Shown here: positions 35,874 to 47,693 of the stretch, in pieces
Position numbering within the stretch: position 1 is the first letter of the stretch
Layout of the letters: each line of letters opens with the position of its first letter
Assembly: GCF_933775445.1 (NCBI RefSeq)
Contig: NC_065873.1
Location: forward strand, 27,776,001 to 27,840,000
Length of the DNA stretch: 64,000 nucleotides
Reading direction: 5' to 3'
Source: Argentina anserina
Lineage: Eukaryota > Streptophyta > Magnoliopsida > Rosales > Rosaceae
Notes under the pieces: generated by a model
Database searches by the model: none
The model's input: only the letters and a program-made list of their open reading frames with translations
What the model was told of the DNA's origin: nothing
Translations under genes and position numbers: made by a program

Positions 35874-37640
35874 CTAGCTAGCTTTCTAGAGAAAGATGAG
35901 CTTCGAACGAAATTTAGTTATACGATTTAGTTACATGCACTAATGTCAATAATTAACATTAACATTTGATCGACTTGAAATATTCATGACATAACTAATT
36001 CGATCTTAATCGTGTTATATCATGGAGTCAGGATATACACAATTTGATTTTACAAGGAACTTATCGGTTACGAAAACTATAACGTACAGTACTCGAGTCC
36101 AGATAGATAGCAAGAAAATTCTGTGAGGTTTCACCTTGTAAAGCATGATCAGAAAGTCTATCCAGTGCAAAAAGTCGACAAAAGCAACATTGCTGCCAAG
36201 AACCGTTAGGCATAGTTCACGGAATTGTGCATTCAAATCACCAGTGGTCGATCAAGAAGACTCTAATCACCACAAAGCTACGTAGTAATTAAGGTCAGCA
36301 CATCAAAAGATTCACATACTGATCCTTCACATTGCAGTGATCGATGACACCAAGTAATTCATAATTAAGAATCGCGCGAAGATTATCGCCACTTTCTCCG
36401 GCCTCTCCTCGCGCGCGGTTCATGCATGTGTCAAAGATAAACAAAAAGGCGACTCTTTTTTTCTCTGTCAAATTCAAGACGGACCAAAAGAAAAGACCCC
36501 ACGCCATGCATGCAAAAAATTAGATTCGAAATAATTTACACTATGCGTAAATCCTAACCAACACTGTGAATGATTGACATGCAATTAAGTATACTAATAT
36601 ATTGGCCTGCGAATCCTGTGATACATATAACGTTACAAGCATTTGCTTCAACATCTGTCGTTAACATAAAATCAAGAAGCATATCTTTGTATGATCAGAT
36701 CATCAGGAAATAGAGGACCGGCTACGCACGTACTTCAAAGTTCTAAAGCATAATTGTTTTAGCTCGACGTCCATGCCAGTGCATGTCGATCGTACATATG
36801 TAATAAGTTCAATAACATTTCATAAAAACAAACTAAATACACCCAAAACGTAATTACCCAAGAAAATTACAATCGAGATCGATCATAAATTACCTAGCTT
36901 GTTAAGGTTTTATAAATTTTTTGTTTCCGAAAGTTTTATGTCACGAACAAGCTGTGCATGTATGTTTATATATGAGCAGGAATCAATATCTTTGGCTTCA
37001 ATATATGAGCGCCAAAACAAACACATCACATGCAGTTCGATCAGCAACAGATGATGATGCATATATATCATATATCTTACTGGGTTACGGTACTGGTGAA
37101 TGTGATATATGTCATTGATTCTATCTACCCATAATGTTAAAGTACGTCGGCTGAGCCAACAATGATATATACTTCTGCATCACCATTAACAAGAACAAAA
37201 CATCAACATAACAGCACGGACATAGCTTGAAATATTAAACAATTACACGTTAAAATGATATCCAACAGTTTAGTTAGTATTAAGAATCATTGCCGGCACC
37301 AATCACCAGCTCATTATACATAGAATCACAGACCTAGTCATTCTCGCAAAGCCGACTATTTGTACCTTCACATATTCCCTTCAATCCCTGAACCTCTATT
37401 TCCTTCTTTTCTCCCGAGCCACATTTCATTCTCATCATTAGGTCAGAAATTCCAGAATGAAGAAGTTCCTCTGATACTTCTCTTTCTTTGATCAAGTACC
37501 CAGCGGTATTTGACACAACATTTAATTTTCACTTACTTTGTTGTAGATTCTCTAATATATCTCTTTTTATCAATTAGTGTACTTCTTACAACAAAGTTTT
37601 GGTCGATTATTACTTGGGTACATTGCAATTGATCAATACT
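35874..37640. other. Spacer between the tandem receptor-like genes
   Basis: Mostly AT-rich with several palindromic CGTACG/TGCATG motifs. At about 37145-37200 it resembles 33437-33500, so the duplication that made the two receptor genes took in upstream DNA. A 60-codon minus-strand frame (37334-37516, containing VSEELLHSGISDLMMRMKC) looks protein-like but is unidentified. Confidence 0.45.
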
Positions 37641-39970
37641 ATGGCTCGTTGTAAAGCAGCATATGATCACTGGCTTATCATGCTCTGTGTTTTAGTATTT
37701 GCTAGTTCATCACGTTCTGCAACAAATCACGAAGGTGAAATACTCCTCAGATTCAAGAATTCTCTATCTGATACCTCTGCGTTAGATACGACCTGGATTA
37801 ACACAACAAATCCCTGCAACGTTACCCTCCATTGGGAGGGTGTACAATGTGACACAACCGGAAAGAAGGTGTTCGGGCTGCAGCTGCAGAACATGGGTCT
37901 AACTGGCCTGATCGACATCGACACGCTCACAGAGTTGCCGGCCCTCCAGACCGTAAGCTTCATGAACAACATCTTTGCAGGTCCAATGCCGGATGTGAAG
38001 AGACTTCCACTCATTAGTGTCTACTTATCCCAGAACCAATTCACTGGTGATATTCCGGATGATGCTTTCAGTGGTATGGGTGGTACCTTGAAGAAGGTTT
38101 ACTTGGCCAAAAATGGATTTACGGGGAAGATACCGAGTTCTTTGGTTGCTTTGCCTAAGCTTATTGAGTTGGACCTTGGGGATAACCAGTTTAGTGGGAA
38201 GATACCGAATTTTCAACCACGGAAATGGGTGATGTTAAATCTGGCAAACAACAGATTTGACGGTCCGATTCCGCCATCACTGAGCGATTTACCCCCGGCT
38301 GATTTTGAGGGTAAGTGATTCATCATTTCAGTTCTTTCGTACATCTGATGCGTATGGAAATTTGGAGATCGAGGCTACAGAATGCATTGAACTATATATG
38401 TACAATCATGCATGCACATATGTATGATGCCACTCTTTTCATTATTCTCTGCATAAAGAAATCATGTATTGGAGATATCTGAGCTTCAACATTAGTGTTG
38501 CAGTGCAAGCACGTCTATCTACGTCTTAGTAGTTATCATATCACTTAATCGATCAAGTTTTATCTTTAAGCTGTTAGGATCTGTAATTTTGTGAGTCACT
38601 TTCTTGACCAAGCAGGAAACAAAGGCTTGTGTGGACGGCCTCTTGGAAAATGCAAGTCCAAGAAGCTACACCTCCTAATGATCATAGCCATCGTAGTAAT
38701 CTCAGCTGTGGCCGTACTACTACTGTGTGCCCTCTGTTGGATCCGGGGCCGTCGATCCCGTCAGGCCAGCCAAGCCCCTTCGGCTCAGCAAGAAAATGCT
38801 CAAATGAAACCGGTAGCTCGGAAAACCCGCGGAGTATTGGAGGCCCAACTACCCGATCCAGAGGTAGAGGATGAGTACAAAAAGGCAGAAAGAGGAGGGG
38901 AGTTGCATTTTCTGAGAAAGGACAGAAAGAGGTTTGAGGTGCAAGAGCTACTTAGAGCACCAGCTGAGGTTTTGGGGAGTGGGAGCTTTGGGTCGTCTTA
39001 CAAGGCTGGTATTTTGAGTGGGTCTATGGTTGTGAAGAGGTTTAGGGATATGAACAGAGTTGGCAAAGATGACTTCTACGATCACATGAGTAGACTTGGA
39101 AGGTTGTCACACCCTAATCTCCTCCCACTGGTTGCCTTCTATTACATGAAAGAAGAGAAGCTCTTGGTTCTTGACTTTGCTCTGAATGGAAGCTTGGCTA
39201 GTCATCTCCATGGTAAGTTCATACAATAACACGATTTTGCACACATTATTAAAATCGGACATGCATTATTAACCCTAGCTATGTGCATTCTTTCAGGTAA
39301 GCGAGCCCCAGGCCAACCAGGCCTCGACTGGCCAACCCGTCTGATGATCATCAAAGGAGTAGCAAAAGGACTAGGCTACCTCTACAAAGAGTTCCCTGGC
39401 ATGCCCGTCCCGCACGGCCATCTCAAATCCTCCAACGTTCTCCTCGACCACAACTTCAACCCGGTCTTAGCTGAATACGCCCTAATCCCTGTCATCAACA
39501 AAGACCACGCCCACAAGCTCATGGTCGCCTACAAGTCCCCGGAGTTCTCCCAAACAGGCCGCACCTCTAAGAAGACCGACGTGTGGAGCCTCGGCATCCT
39601 CATATTCGAAATGCTTACCGGGAAGTTCCCCGCAAATTACCTCCAACAGGGCAAGCGGGCCAACGCCGACCTCGCCAGCTGGGTCAACTCCGTGGTCAGG
39701 GAAGAATGGACCGGCGAGGTGTTCGATAAAGAAATGAAAGGGACCAAAAACGGAGAGGGTGAGATGCTAAAGCTGTTGAAGATAGGGATGTGCTGCTGCG
39801 AGAGCAGCGTTGAGGGGAGATGGGATTGGAGAGAGGCGGTGGATAAGATCGAGGAGTTGCAGGAGAGGGACAGTGAAGAAGAGGACTACTCGTCGTACGC
39901 GAGTGACGGGGATGTGTACTCCTCTAGGGCTGTGACTGATGATGACTTCTCCTTCTCAGTTGCAGCTTGA
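37641..39970 (+). CDS. Pollen receptor-like kinase (LRR-RLK, PRK type)
   Basis: Three coding exons (37641-38310, 38616-39212, 39297-39970) encode 646 residues. In order: signal peptide (WLIMLCVLVFASSSRS), LRRNT domain, about five LRRs, NKGLCGRPL, a transmembrane helix (LLMIIAIVVISAVAVLLLCAL), a charged juxtamembrane region and a kinase domain. The kinase keeps a glycine loop (GSGSFGSSYKAG) and a lysine in MVVKRF. The catalytic loop is HGHLKSSNVLL instead of HRDxKxxN, and the DFG position reads AEY. It is therefore probably a pseudokinase, as known for PRKs, which signal at the pollen-tube tip through RopGEFs and sense peptides such as LURE1. An upstream in-frame ATG at 37599 would spoil the signal peptide, so 37641 was chosen. 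It fits AT4G31250 by position. Confidence 0.93.
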
Positions 39971-40768
39971 AGAAGGTTTTTAACTTGTTTGAATATTAGG
40001 GCTTGGATTATTATTCATGTTATACCAGGTGAGGAATAACAATGGAACAAGAGGACAAACTAGATCATGGGATTTTTTTTCTGTAGTTTTATTAGTTTTA
40101 TTATTCGGCTAGCTAGACGTATTTTTGCATGGTTAGTCTTTGTTTATATGAAATCTGAAAGAAAAGAATAATCTGTATAAGGGCACCAATCCTTTTTTTT
40201 TTCAGTTCGCTGCATGCACGTCGTTGTTTATCGAGAACGATAATCTATTTTGACTTTATAGCAAATATGAGTTTCAAACAGAGGAGCAGAACGGTTGGCT
40301 AAATGACTTTTGGTGGATTCGTAGATTTCAGTAGGCATGCTAATAGTTCCGGATAATTATAATTTAGAGTTTAGAGTTTCAGTTACTCAATATGAAGTTA
40401 ACCATGCCCATGTTTAATGATGTGCTACCAATGTAACTATTCAAATAAAGTGAATCGCAAGAACAAAGGTATTAACAAACTTTTGAAACTCGCTAGGCAC
40501 TACGAGTTTAAAATGGATTTGCATTTTGGGCATTATAGTTTGTCCAAAAATATTTAGAATTGTAAACTTTTGAAACCAAAAACTTCAATAAAAACAACCC
40601 TACAAGCTTGGTGGCCCCACCGGTAAAATAGTGAAGCAGCCCACTCCAGAGGCCCGCTTAGCCTCCTCCCTCCAACTCTTGCTTGGCGCGCGTCCGCACC
40701 ACCGTCTCACTCTCTCCTCCCTAAACCTCTCAGCCTCGCGTACCTAAGGGTTTATCACATTCAATTTC
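39971..40768. other. Spacer between PRK and RNase H2 subunit B genes
   Basis: It holds the PRK 3' UTR and the promoter and short leader of the next gene. A pyrimidine- and GC-rich stretch at 40650-40740 is probably near the transcript start. No other gene is seen. Confidence 0.55.
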
Positions 40769-42804
40769 ATGGCTTGGTGGCAAGGTTTCGATGAAACTCG
40801 TCTTCTCATTGCGGCCGGTAACCCTTCGCTTCATGTCCTTTATTTCATTCACTTCTTCATTCTTACCCATCTCTGATTCACTTTCGCTAACTCTGCAGAT
40901 CCTCCTCTAGCCGGAGACGGCGCCGGACAACTTATTTCACTTCGCCATCCTAAATCCGGTATTAAGAAATTTAGAATAAACCCATCAAATTCGGGATCAG
41001 AAATTAGCTGTAGTTATTTTCTGTTAATTTTATTTAATTCAATTTATGTGAAGGGAACACAATGTGCTGTCTTTTAGTTGATGGGATGCTCCAGGAACTT
41101 AACTGGTTCAGACAGTCTTACAGTTCTTGGTTTCTTGGAGACTATGTTTCGGAAGGTCGGTGCTTGGCTTTTGTTTTACGTTGTTCAGGTTGTTGTTTGC
41201 TATTGTGTTTTGTTCATTGTCTTTTTTGTTGTTGTTGTAATTCTGTACAGATGGTGGGTTATATACCTCCACTCGAGTTGATCCTGTTTTCGTTTTGTTA
41301 CCGATTTTCGAGGAAGCGAGAATGAAGGTACTATATCTCTTGTGGTGTTTAATCCCACATTTCTAATTTAGAATCTTGGTGTGTAATTGTGAAACTATAT
41401 TGTGGTACCTACATTTGTTTAATAATTGTAGAAGAGGGATGATCCTGGGAAGTTCAGGCCATTGGATGAGATCGTCTTTGTTGATGGCTACCCCGGATAT
41501 CAGCAACTCTTGTCCATTGCGGAGGCTTCTATGCAAGTAGTTTGTGATATCAGAGGTAACCTACCACCTCATTCAGTTTCTGTCTGTGAAATGTCAGTGA
41601 GAACCTGAAAGATCAAGAAGTAACATGAACTTTGTCTTGTTTATATCTTTAAGGCTCAATTCTTATATCAGATGTGTTGTACTTTTCAAGTTGATAAAGT
41701 TTTCTCTTTGTTTCTTTATGTATATGCAGAAATTGATTCCTCCAAATATTTTAGGCTTAATGACTCCAAGGTTTTGGCTTGGTTGTACCACAAGGTCCTT
41801 CTACGACTGACTTTAAATAATTTTGATGTGTGATGATGTATATACTTGTTGGGGTGTCTGTTACCCTTGTTAGTATCCGGATATGATACTATGTCGATTG
41901 CTCAATGAGAATTAGAATTTTACCCTTCTACTGTGGTTGGGGTCGTCAAAGTTCTTATAATCTTTGTCTTATGAGATGCAGGTATGCCATATAAAAGAGA
42001 CGCTATCCATGTTGGACAGTAATTATGCTGCAAGGGAAGAAAAACATAGATGTACAAATTTAGTGAGATAGCGTTTTATATTCTTCTGTCCTTCTAGAGT
42101 CATTTGGACATTTTATCAGTCTTAGGTTGAAATAAGCAAAATAAACTTGAGTTGATAGCTATGAGATATATGTAGTTGGTGCTTGTAGCACTTCTTAAAA
42201 ACCTGCGGAGCCAAAAGACTAGTTAATGATCGTTCTAGTTTGACATGAAAGCCTGTTTTCTGTTTCCTTAATTCATCCTCATTGTTGGTGCAGTGACTGA
42301 TGCGGTTTCAATCTTAAGGGAATACCTGAAGGATGAGCCCTGGTTGAAGCTTTTGTGTGACCGTTTAAGGTATTGCATTGCCAGAGTATATTCATAAATC
42401 AAGCACTTTCGAAAATGCATATTGTGGGTGGATTCTTCTTCTTAAAATGAATTAACCTGAGTTAGTGATGTGTTCGCAGGATAGAGTTACCAGAGGCACC
42501 GAAAAACGCACCAGACACTGAAACTCCACCAACTGCCTATGAAAGTAGCCCAGGGATTTGGAATGGCTCGCAGGTATGACAACCATATTACATTCTTACT
42601 GTTCGGAAGATTATCAATGTGTTGGTTGAAATTGGAATGATCCTGGTTCTGTTATCCCATGTTACAATTTTCCAGGAAAAGAGCAAGAGTGACAGTAAGG
42701 TTACTACCCGAGCGGCTGGAAGGCAAGCTAAAAAGATCAAACTGGAGACGGAATCGCATAACATCAGAGACATGTTTACACGGGCTTCATCAAGAAAGAA
42801 GTAA
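40769..42804 (+). CDS. RNASEH2B: Ribonuclease H2 subunit B
   Basis: Ten coding exons (40769-40817, 40899-40958, 41054-41155, 41251-41327, 41432-41555, 41730-41794, 41982-42051, 42294-42369, 42480-42573, 42676-42804) encode 281 residues. RNase H2 removes ribonucleotides misincorporated in DNA; B is a non-catalytic subunit of the nuclear A-B-C trimer. Family blocks seen are ISLRHPKSGN, LQELNWFRQSYSSWFLGD, a DPVFVLLPIFEEAR segment and FRPLDEIVFVDGYPGYQQLL. Later come WLKLLCDRLR and a basic, lysine-rich C-terminus. The start gives the plant-typical MAWW. All splice phases agree. The C-terminal tail keeps a QAKKIK patch that may serve for nuclear import or PCNA contact, not resolved here. Confidence 0.94.
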
Positions 42805-44297
42805 ATCAATTCGAAACAAAATACAGTTGTAAATCCTGAGATTCGTTCATTATGATCAGAAAACGGTTTACATTATCATTAACAACTAGTATTCCTGTAG
42901 CATTCATAAACATAGCTGCTGCACATGTAATGACAGTAATGTTATCGACTGTATGAGTCTGTATCACTGTTGGTGTCAAAGTCAAGTTCAATATCCACCG
43001 ATCCACATGCAAGATTGTAACTTTGTAAGAAACCTCATACTAAGGTTGATGGAGACATGTCTAATCTCAATATGTATCATCCTGGCCCACAAGAGGTTCC
43101 ATTGGCTATTTCTTGCTGGGTTGGATAGGGTTTCTTTCTTGGAAACCCAATTTGTTTTTGAGGGTTATCGGTGATCTCTATGCTCTCAAGTAAGGCCTTC
43201 AAGTTTGCTCACCTTATCTCATCAGATCAAACGGTGGAATAAATATTGAACCTTCCTCTAAATTACAGCTTACTTGAGCTGAATATTGAACAGTATGTAC
43301 GACTTCTAATCAGATTTTTATGCCAAACTCCTGTTAAGAATCTAATATCTAACAGATTGGATACACCAGAAGAAGGTACGACTATAGGTTGTTCTGGTAG
43401 TCCCTGATTCCAGGGAGTACATGATCGCTTTCCAACCTTCCTGGCAAGTTGTTATATTCATCTGACAATTTGAAGGGAGGGAAGAATTAGGAATATTCAG
43501 TCCTTTTCTCTCAAGCAGTAGGTCATCCACAGCTCTTTAAGGTACTCTTGCTCTACTTTGATCAATCTCTCAAATCGAAAACACAAACTCCTAATGAAGC
43601 CACGAATTGAATTAAAAGTAGGATAGGTTGGAGGTTTGACTCTTTGTGCTTGACATAAACATGTTTATGTTGAGATATCTGATGAAAACTTTATCTGCTA
43701 AAATTGGGATTTCTTTAAGTACTGTTTGTGTTCTATAAGAATAAGTTGACGTGTTGAAGGGCCAACTAGGAAATTTCACACTAGGCTATCGATAAGTATG
43801 AATATAACCTGATTCTTCACTGCTGCAACTTCATCATTTCCTTTAATCTAGAACCCACTTTAGGAATGTTGTTCTAAGATTCTTTCCAACACGCCCTAGA
43901 GGCTTAATCTGCAAGGTAACCTCATAAGCATTTTTTTAACCTCATAAGCATTTAGTCTAGGGTGTTATTTCTAGACTAGTATAGCCAGTTACAAAGAATT
44001 TCTGATATTTTCCCTCTAATTGATGGAACATTTTCGAAGAATATTCTACCTCAAATTAATTGATGCTTGATGTCCATCTTAAGGTCTTAAATTCCTTTCC
44101 GTCTTGGAATATAAATAAAGCATCTTTCACCTCCCAAAGTTTGTAGAAACGTAGAAGCCTTGTGTCCAACCATATATTATTTTGCATAGTCTTGTTACTT
44201 GTGTGATTGTAACTCTTCTTTGTGATTTCCCCAACAGGTCATTGTGTTTCAGAATATATAAAAGAAGAGTGGAGATCATAGTTTGCTTATACTTTTG
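42805..44297. other. 1.5 kb spacer before the nucleoredoxin gene
   Basis: It contains the RNase H2 subunit B 3' UTR and the nucleoredoxin promoter. The small frames on both strands have no recognisable content. A 17-18 base direct repeat (ACCTCATAAGCATTT) occurs near 43918-43952. Confidence 0.5.
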
Positions 44298-46085
44298 ATG
44301 GATAGCAGCAACATAGTAACCGTCCTGGAATCCGAAGGAGTTGAGTTCCTTCTATCTGGTGAAAGAAAGGTAGCTTAACACATGCATGCTGGTTTTTTTT
44401 TTAAAATCTGGTTTCTTAAGTATTTTAATTTCGAAGGAGTTTGAATCCGAAGGAGTTGAGTTCCTTCTATCTGGTGAAAGAAAGGTAGCTTAACACATGC
44501 ATGCTGGTTTTTTTTAAATCTGGTTTCTTAAGTATTTTAATTTCGAAGGAGTTTGAATCCGAAGGAGTTGAGTTCCTTCTATCTGGTGAAAGAAAGGTAG
44601 CTTAACACATGCATGCTGGTTTTTTTTAAATCTGGTTTCTTAAGTATTTTAATTTCGAAGGAGTTTGAATCCGAAGGAGTTGAGTTCCTTCTATCTGGTG
44701 AAAGAAAGGTAGCTTAACACATGCATGCTGTTTTTTTTTAAATCTGGTTTCTTAAGTATTTTAATTTCGAAGGAGTTTTCATATTTGATTTGGTGCTGAG
44801 CTTCAAGTTCTTTCAGAAACTCTTTTATGCGTAGAAAAGGAAATTTCAATTTGATAGCTAGGTGGAGTTCATAGCTTGGTAATGATACTAAAATGGATTC
44901 TCGTTTTAATTCTGTGGTTAATTAGGTACCCTTGTCAGCATGCAATGGGAAGACAGTATGCCTCCTTTTCTCTGCAAATTGGTGCAGGCCTTGCAAGGCT
45001 CTGACTCCTCAGCTTGTGAGACTTTATGATACCCTTAGATATGAAGTAAAAGATCTTGAGATCATTTTTGTATCCTTCGACCACGATGAGGACACATTCA
45101 AGGAACACTTCAAGTGCATGCCATGGCTGGCAGTCCCATTCAATGTTAATCTGCATAAAAGATTGAGTGAAATATACCACGTTGATCGAATTCCATCACT
45201 CGTTCCATTGAGTTCAGATGGGATATCAATTGAAGAAGATTTGATTGGACTTATTGAAGACTATGGTCCAGAGGCATTTCCATTCACCAAAAAGAGAAGA
45301 GAGGAACTAAAGGCTATAGATGATGCAAAGCGTGAAGGTGGAAAACTTGAAGAGCTTCTAGCACATCAAGGACGAAACCTTCTCATGTCTAAGGATGGTA
45401 GAGAGGTATTTATACAAGATTTTCTGCTCATTTCATATGTTTCTGATGCATGGCTTACTTGCGCCAACAAAAGAATTGATATATGTTGTTGGCCATTTTG
45501 CAGGTATCAGTATCCGAACTAGTTGGCAAAACCATAGGCCTTTACTTTGGTGCACATTGGAGTCCTCCCTGCCGTGCTTTCACTTCCAAGCTTATAGAAG
45601 CGTACAGTGAGCTTATGACATCCAATGATGAATTTTTCGAAATCATTTTCGTATCCACAGATCGAGACCTCAAAGAATTTGAACTTAACACATGCACCAT
45701 GCCTTGGCTTGTAATCCCCTACCATGATAAAACAAGACAAGACCTTTGCCGCATCTTTAACATTAAGGAGATTCCGGCATTGGTTATAATCGGACCAGAT
45801 GGGAAGGCTATTAGCATGAAGGGGAGGGCTTTGATCTCCTTGTATGGAGCAAAAGCTTTCCCATTCACTGAGTTGAGGATCAAAGAGCTTGAAGCAGCAT
45901 TGGGAAAAGAAGGAGAGGCATTGCCTCCTCAAGTGAAGGATGTAAAGCACGACCATATGCTGAAGTTGGACATGGCCAAAGCTTATGTATGTGATTTCTG
46001 CAAGAAGCAAGGGAGGTTCTGGGCGTATTCGTGTGATGTTTGTGACTATGACCTTCATCCAACTTGCGTAGATAAGTCCTTTTAA
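44298..46085 (+). CDS. Nucleoredoxin with two thioredoxin-like domains and a DC1 zinc finger
   Basis: Three coding exons (44298-44369, 44926-45405, 45504-46085) encode 377 residues, close to Arabidopsis NRX2 (AT4G31240). Domain 1 has the redox site WCRPC (residues 43-47) after VCLLFSAN. Domain 2 has WSPPC (203-207) after GLYFGAH. The end (about 347-372) is a C1-type zinc finger, CDFCKKQGRFWAYSCDVC then HPTC. Nucleoredoxins reduce disulfides in target enzymes; Arabidopsis NRX1 protects catalase in oxidative stress. Exon 1 has only 24 codons; the gene becomes redox-active from exon 2. The first intron contains three further copies of the exon 1 tail with its donor site (see repeat entry), so extra in-frame micro-exons are possible. 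Confidence 0.93.
44328..44778 (+). repeat. Four tandem ~112-115 bp copies of exon 1 tail plus intron start
   Basis: Copies begin (GAATCCGAAGGAG) at 44328, 44443, 44555 and 44667 and are nearly identical, differing mainly in the length of a T run. Each holds the exon 1 tail, its GTAGCTT donor and about 70 bases of intron. In copies 2-4 an AG just ahead would bound a 48-base in-frame unit (44437-44484, 44549-44596, 44661-44708) coding for EFESEGVEFLLSGERK. Confidence 0.95.
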
Positions 46086-47693
46086 GCAGCTTATGAACTC
46101 GTTACCATAGAAATTAAGAAGAAACCTATGAAGTATGAAGTAGGATATGATGTACAAGATTCAAGGTTGGTTCTGGAATATTTTTGTTATCTGTTTCACT
46201 ATAACCTTCATTTAACTTAATTGTGCAGGAAAGTCATCTATGAGAGATGTAAATGTATTGGCTACTCTGGAATTAGTGCATTTATACAATACATCTCGAG
46301 TGTTCGAATAAAATCTTAAAAACATTTTAGACAGACCAGTGAGTCTTTGGAGTATGATTAACCCCAGTAACCCGGAGTATCTTGCCTGCACGGCTGTGAA
46401 TATACACGGCCATGTGCATCACACGGGATGGAGAAAAAAAAGATGGCGTTAAACTTATAGTCGTTATCCACACTCCGGAAAGAAAAAAACCACAACACGG
46501 TGAATTTGCATACCCAGACTCCTATGAAATCATGAAGACAATTGACATCAATATATCAAGGACACAATTATGATTCTTCACTATCATCTATCACTGAGGA
46601 AGACAATCAAATTCAATTAGTGACACAATTCGATTGAATAAAAAACCCAAAATGAAAACAATGAATAATGAACATGCATTCTTCCAAAAAAGAAAATAGG
46701 AATACAAATACAATTAAGATTCCCGTCAAGAAGAGAACACCATTACAGATTGAATTGAATGAAAATTTATTGGGGAAGAAATCAAGAGATGAAGACGATC
46801 TTGTAGGTCCTCGGTGAAGTGGTGAACCCAATAGGTTTGCAGTGCGTAGACGATCTTGTTTTAGTACCTGACTAGGTGTTAAGAACCTGCTCCCGCTAGA
46901 CTTGGTTCATTGTAATCTTCAATACTTGAATGTGTGTTAAGTTCTGATAAGAATACTTGAATGTATGGTTCTGGTAAGAATACTTGAATGTGTATTGCTA
47001 CAAGATTAAGTTTACAATCGCCTATTGCGATTTACAGAATGGCAGCACTGGATATGTCATCCATTGAGTGAATATTATTGTACAAAATCTGTGAGTGTGG
47101 CATACTTCTGTAATGAGAAATGTCAGAAGTAATCTGTTGCCTGAAAGTAATTGTAACCTGAATGTTTTAAAAATCATATGTAACTCCTTAGAAAGAACAA
47201 TGACAATAATCACATATATATTTCTTATTTCTTAATTAGTAGTATTCAAAATTCACGCAAGGGGATAATAAGTAAGACGTGCGCATCGTATAAAATTAGT
47301 TTGGGAGGGCAAAGACCAAATCTATCCGCTAATGATGGAGAATCTCTAGTTGAAATAAAACCAAACTGAAGAAAGGCAATGGTGGGAGATATTTATGGAT
47401 TAACCAGTGAAAAAATCAAACTAATTTGTTATTCCAAGTACTTTGTTGTTCATGCAAAGAAGATAGAATTAAAGTCATTAAAGTCAATAGAAGTTCACAG
47501 ATAGAATGATCAGAAACAGCTTCTTTCTTTGTCTCTCTTTCTTGGGACTCCACTGCACAAGAGAGGCAGAGAAGTTATCCAAACACAATCCTTTTTTATT
47601 GTTGTGATTTCTATTTCTATAGGGTTTTCAATTGGGATTTTTGTTTTTCGTTTCTTTGATTTCGAGGAAGAGAAAAGAGTGAGATAGGGGAAA
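46086..47693. other. 1.6 kb spacer before the kinase gene
   Basis: It holds the nucleoredoxin 3' UTR and the kinase promoter. A few short direct repeats (GAATACTTGAATGT, 46918-46992) occur. I see no gene. Confidence 0.5.

Noticed and set aside
45519..46157. 212-codon open frame on the minus strand
   Set aside because: It is antisense to the nucleoredoxin second domain and zinc finger, shows no domain and arises from codon usage of the real gene.
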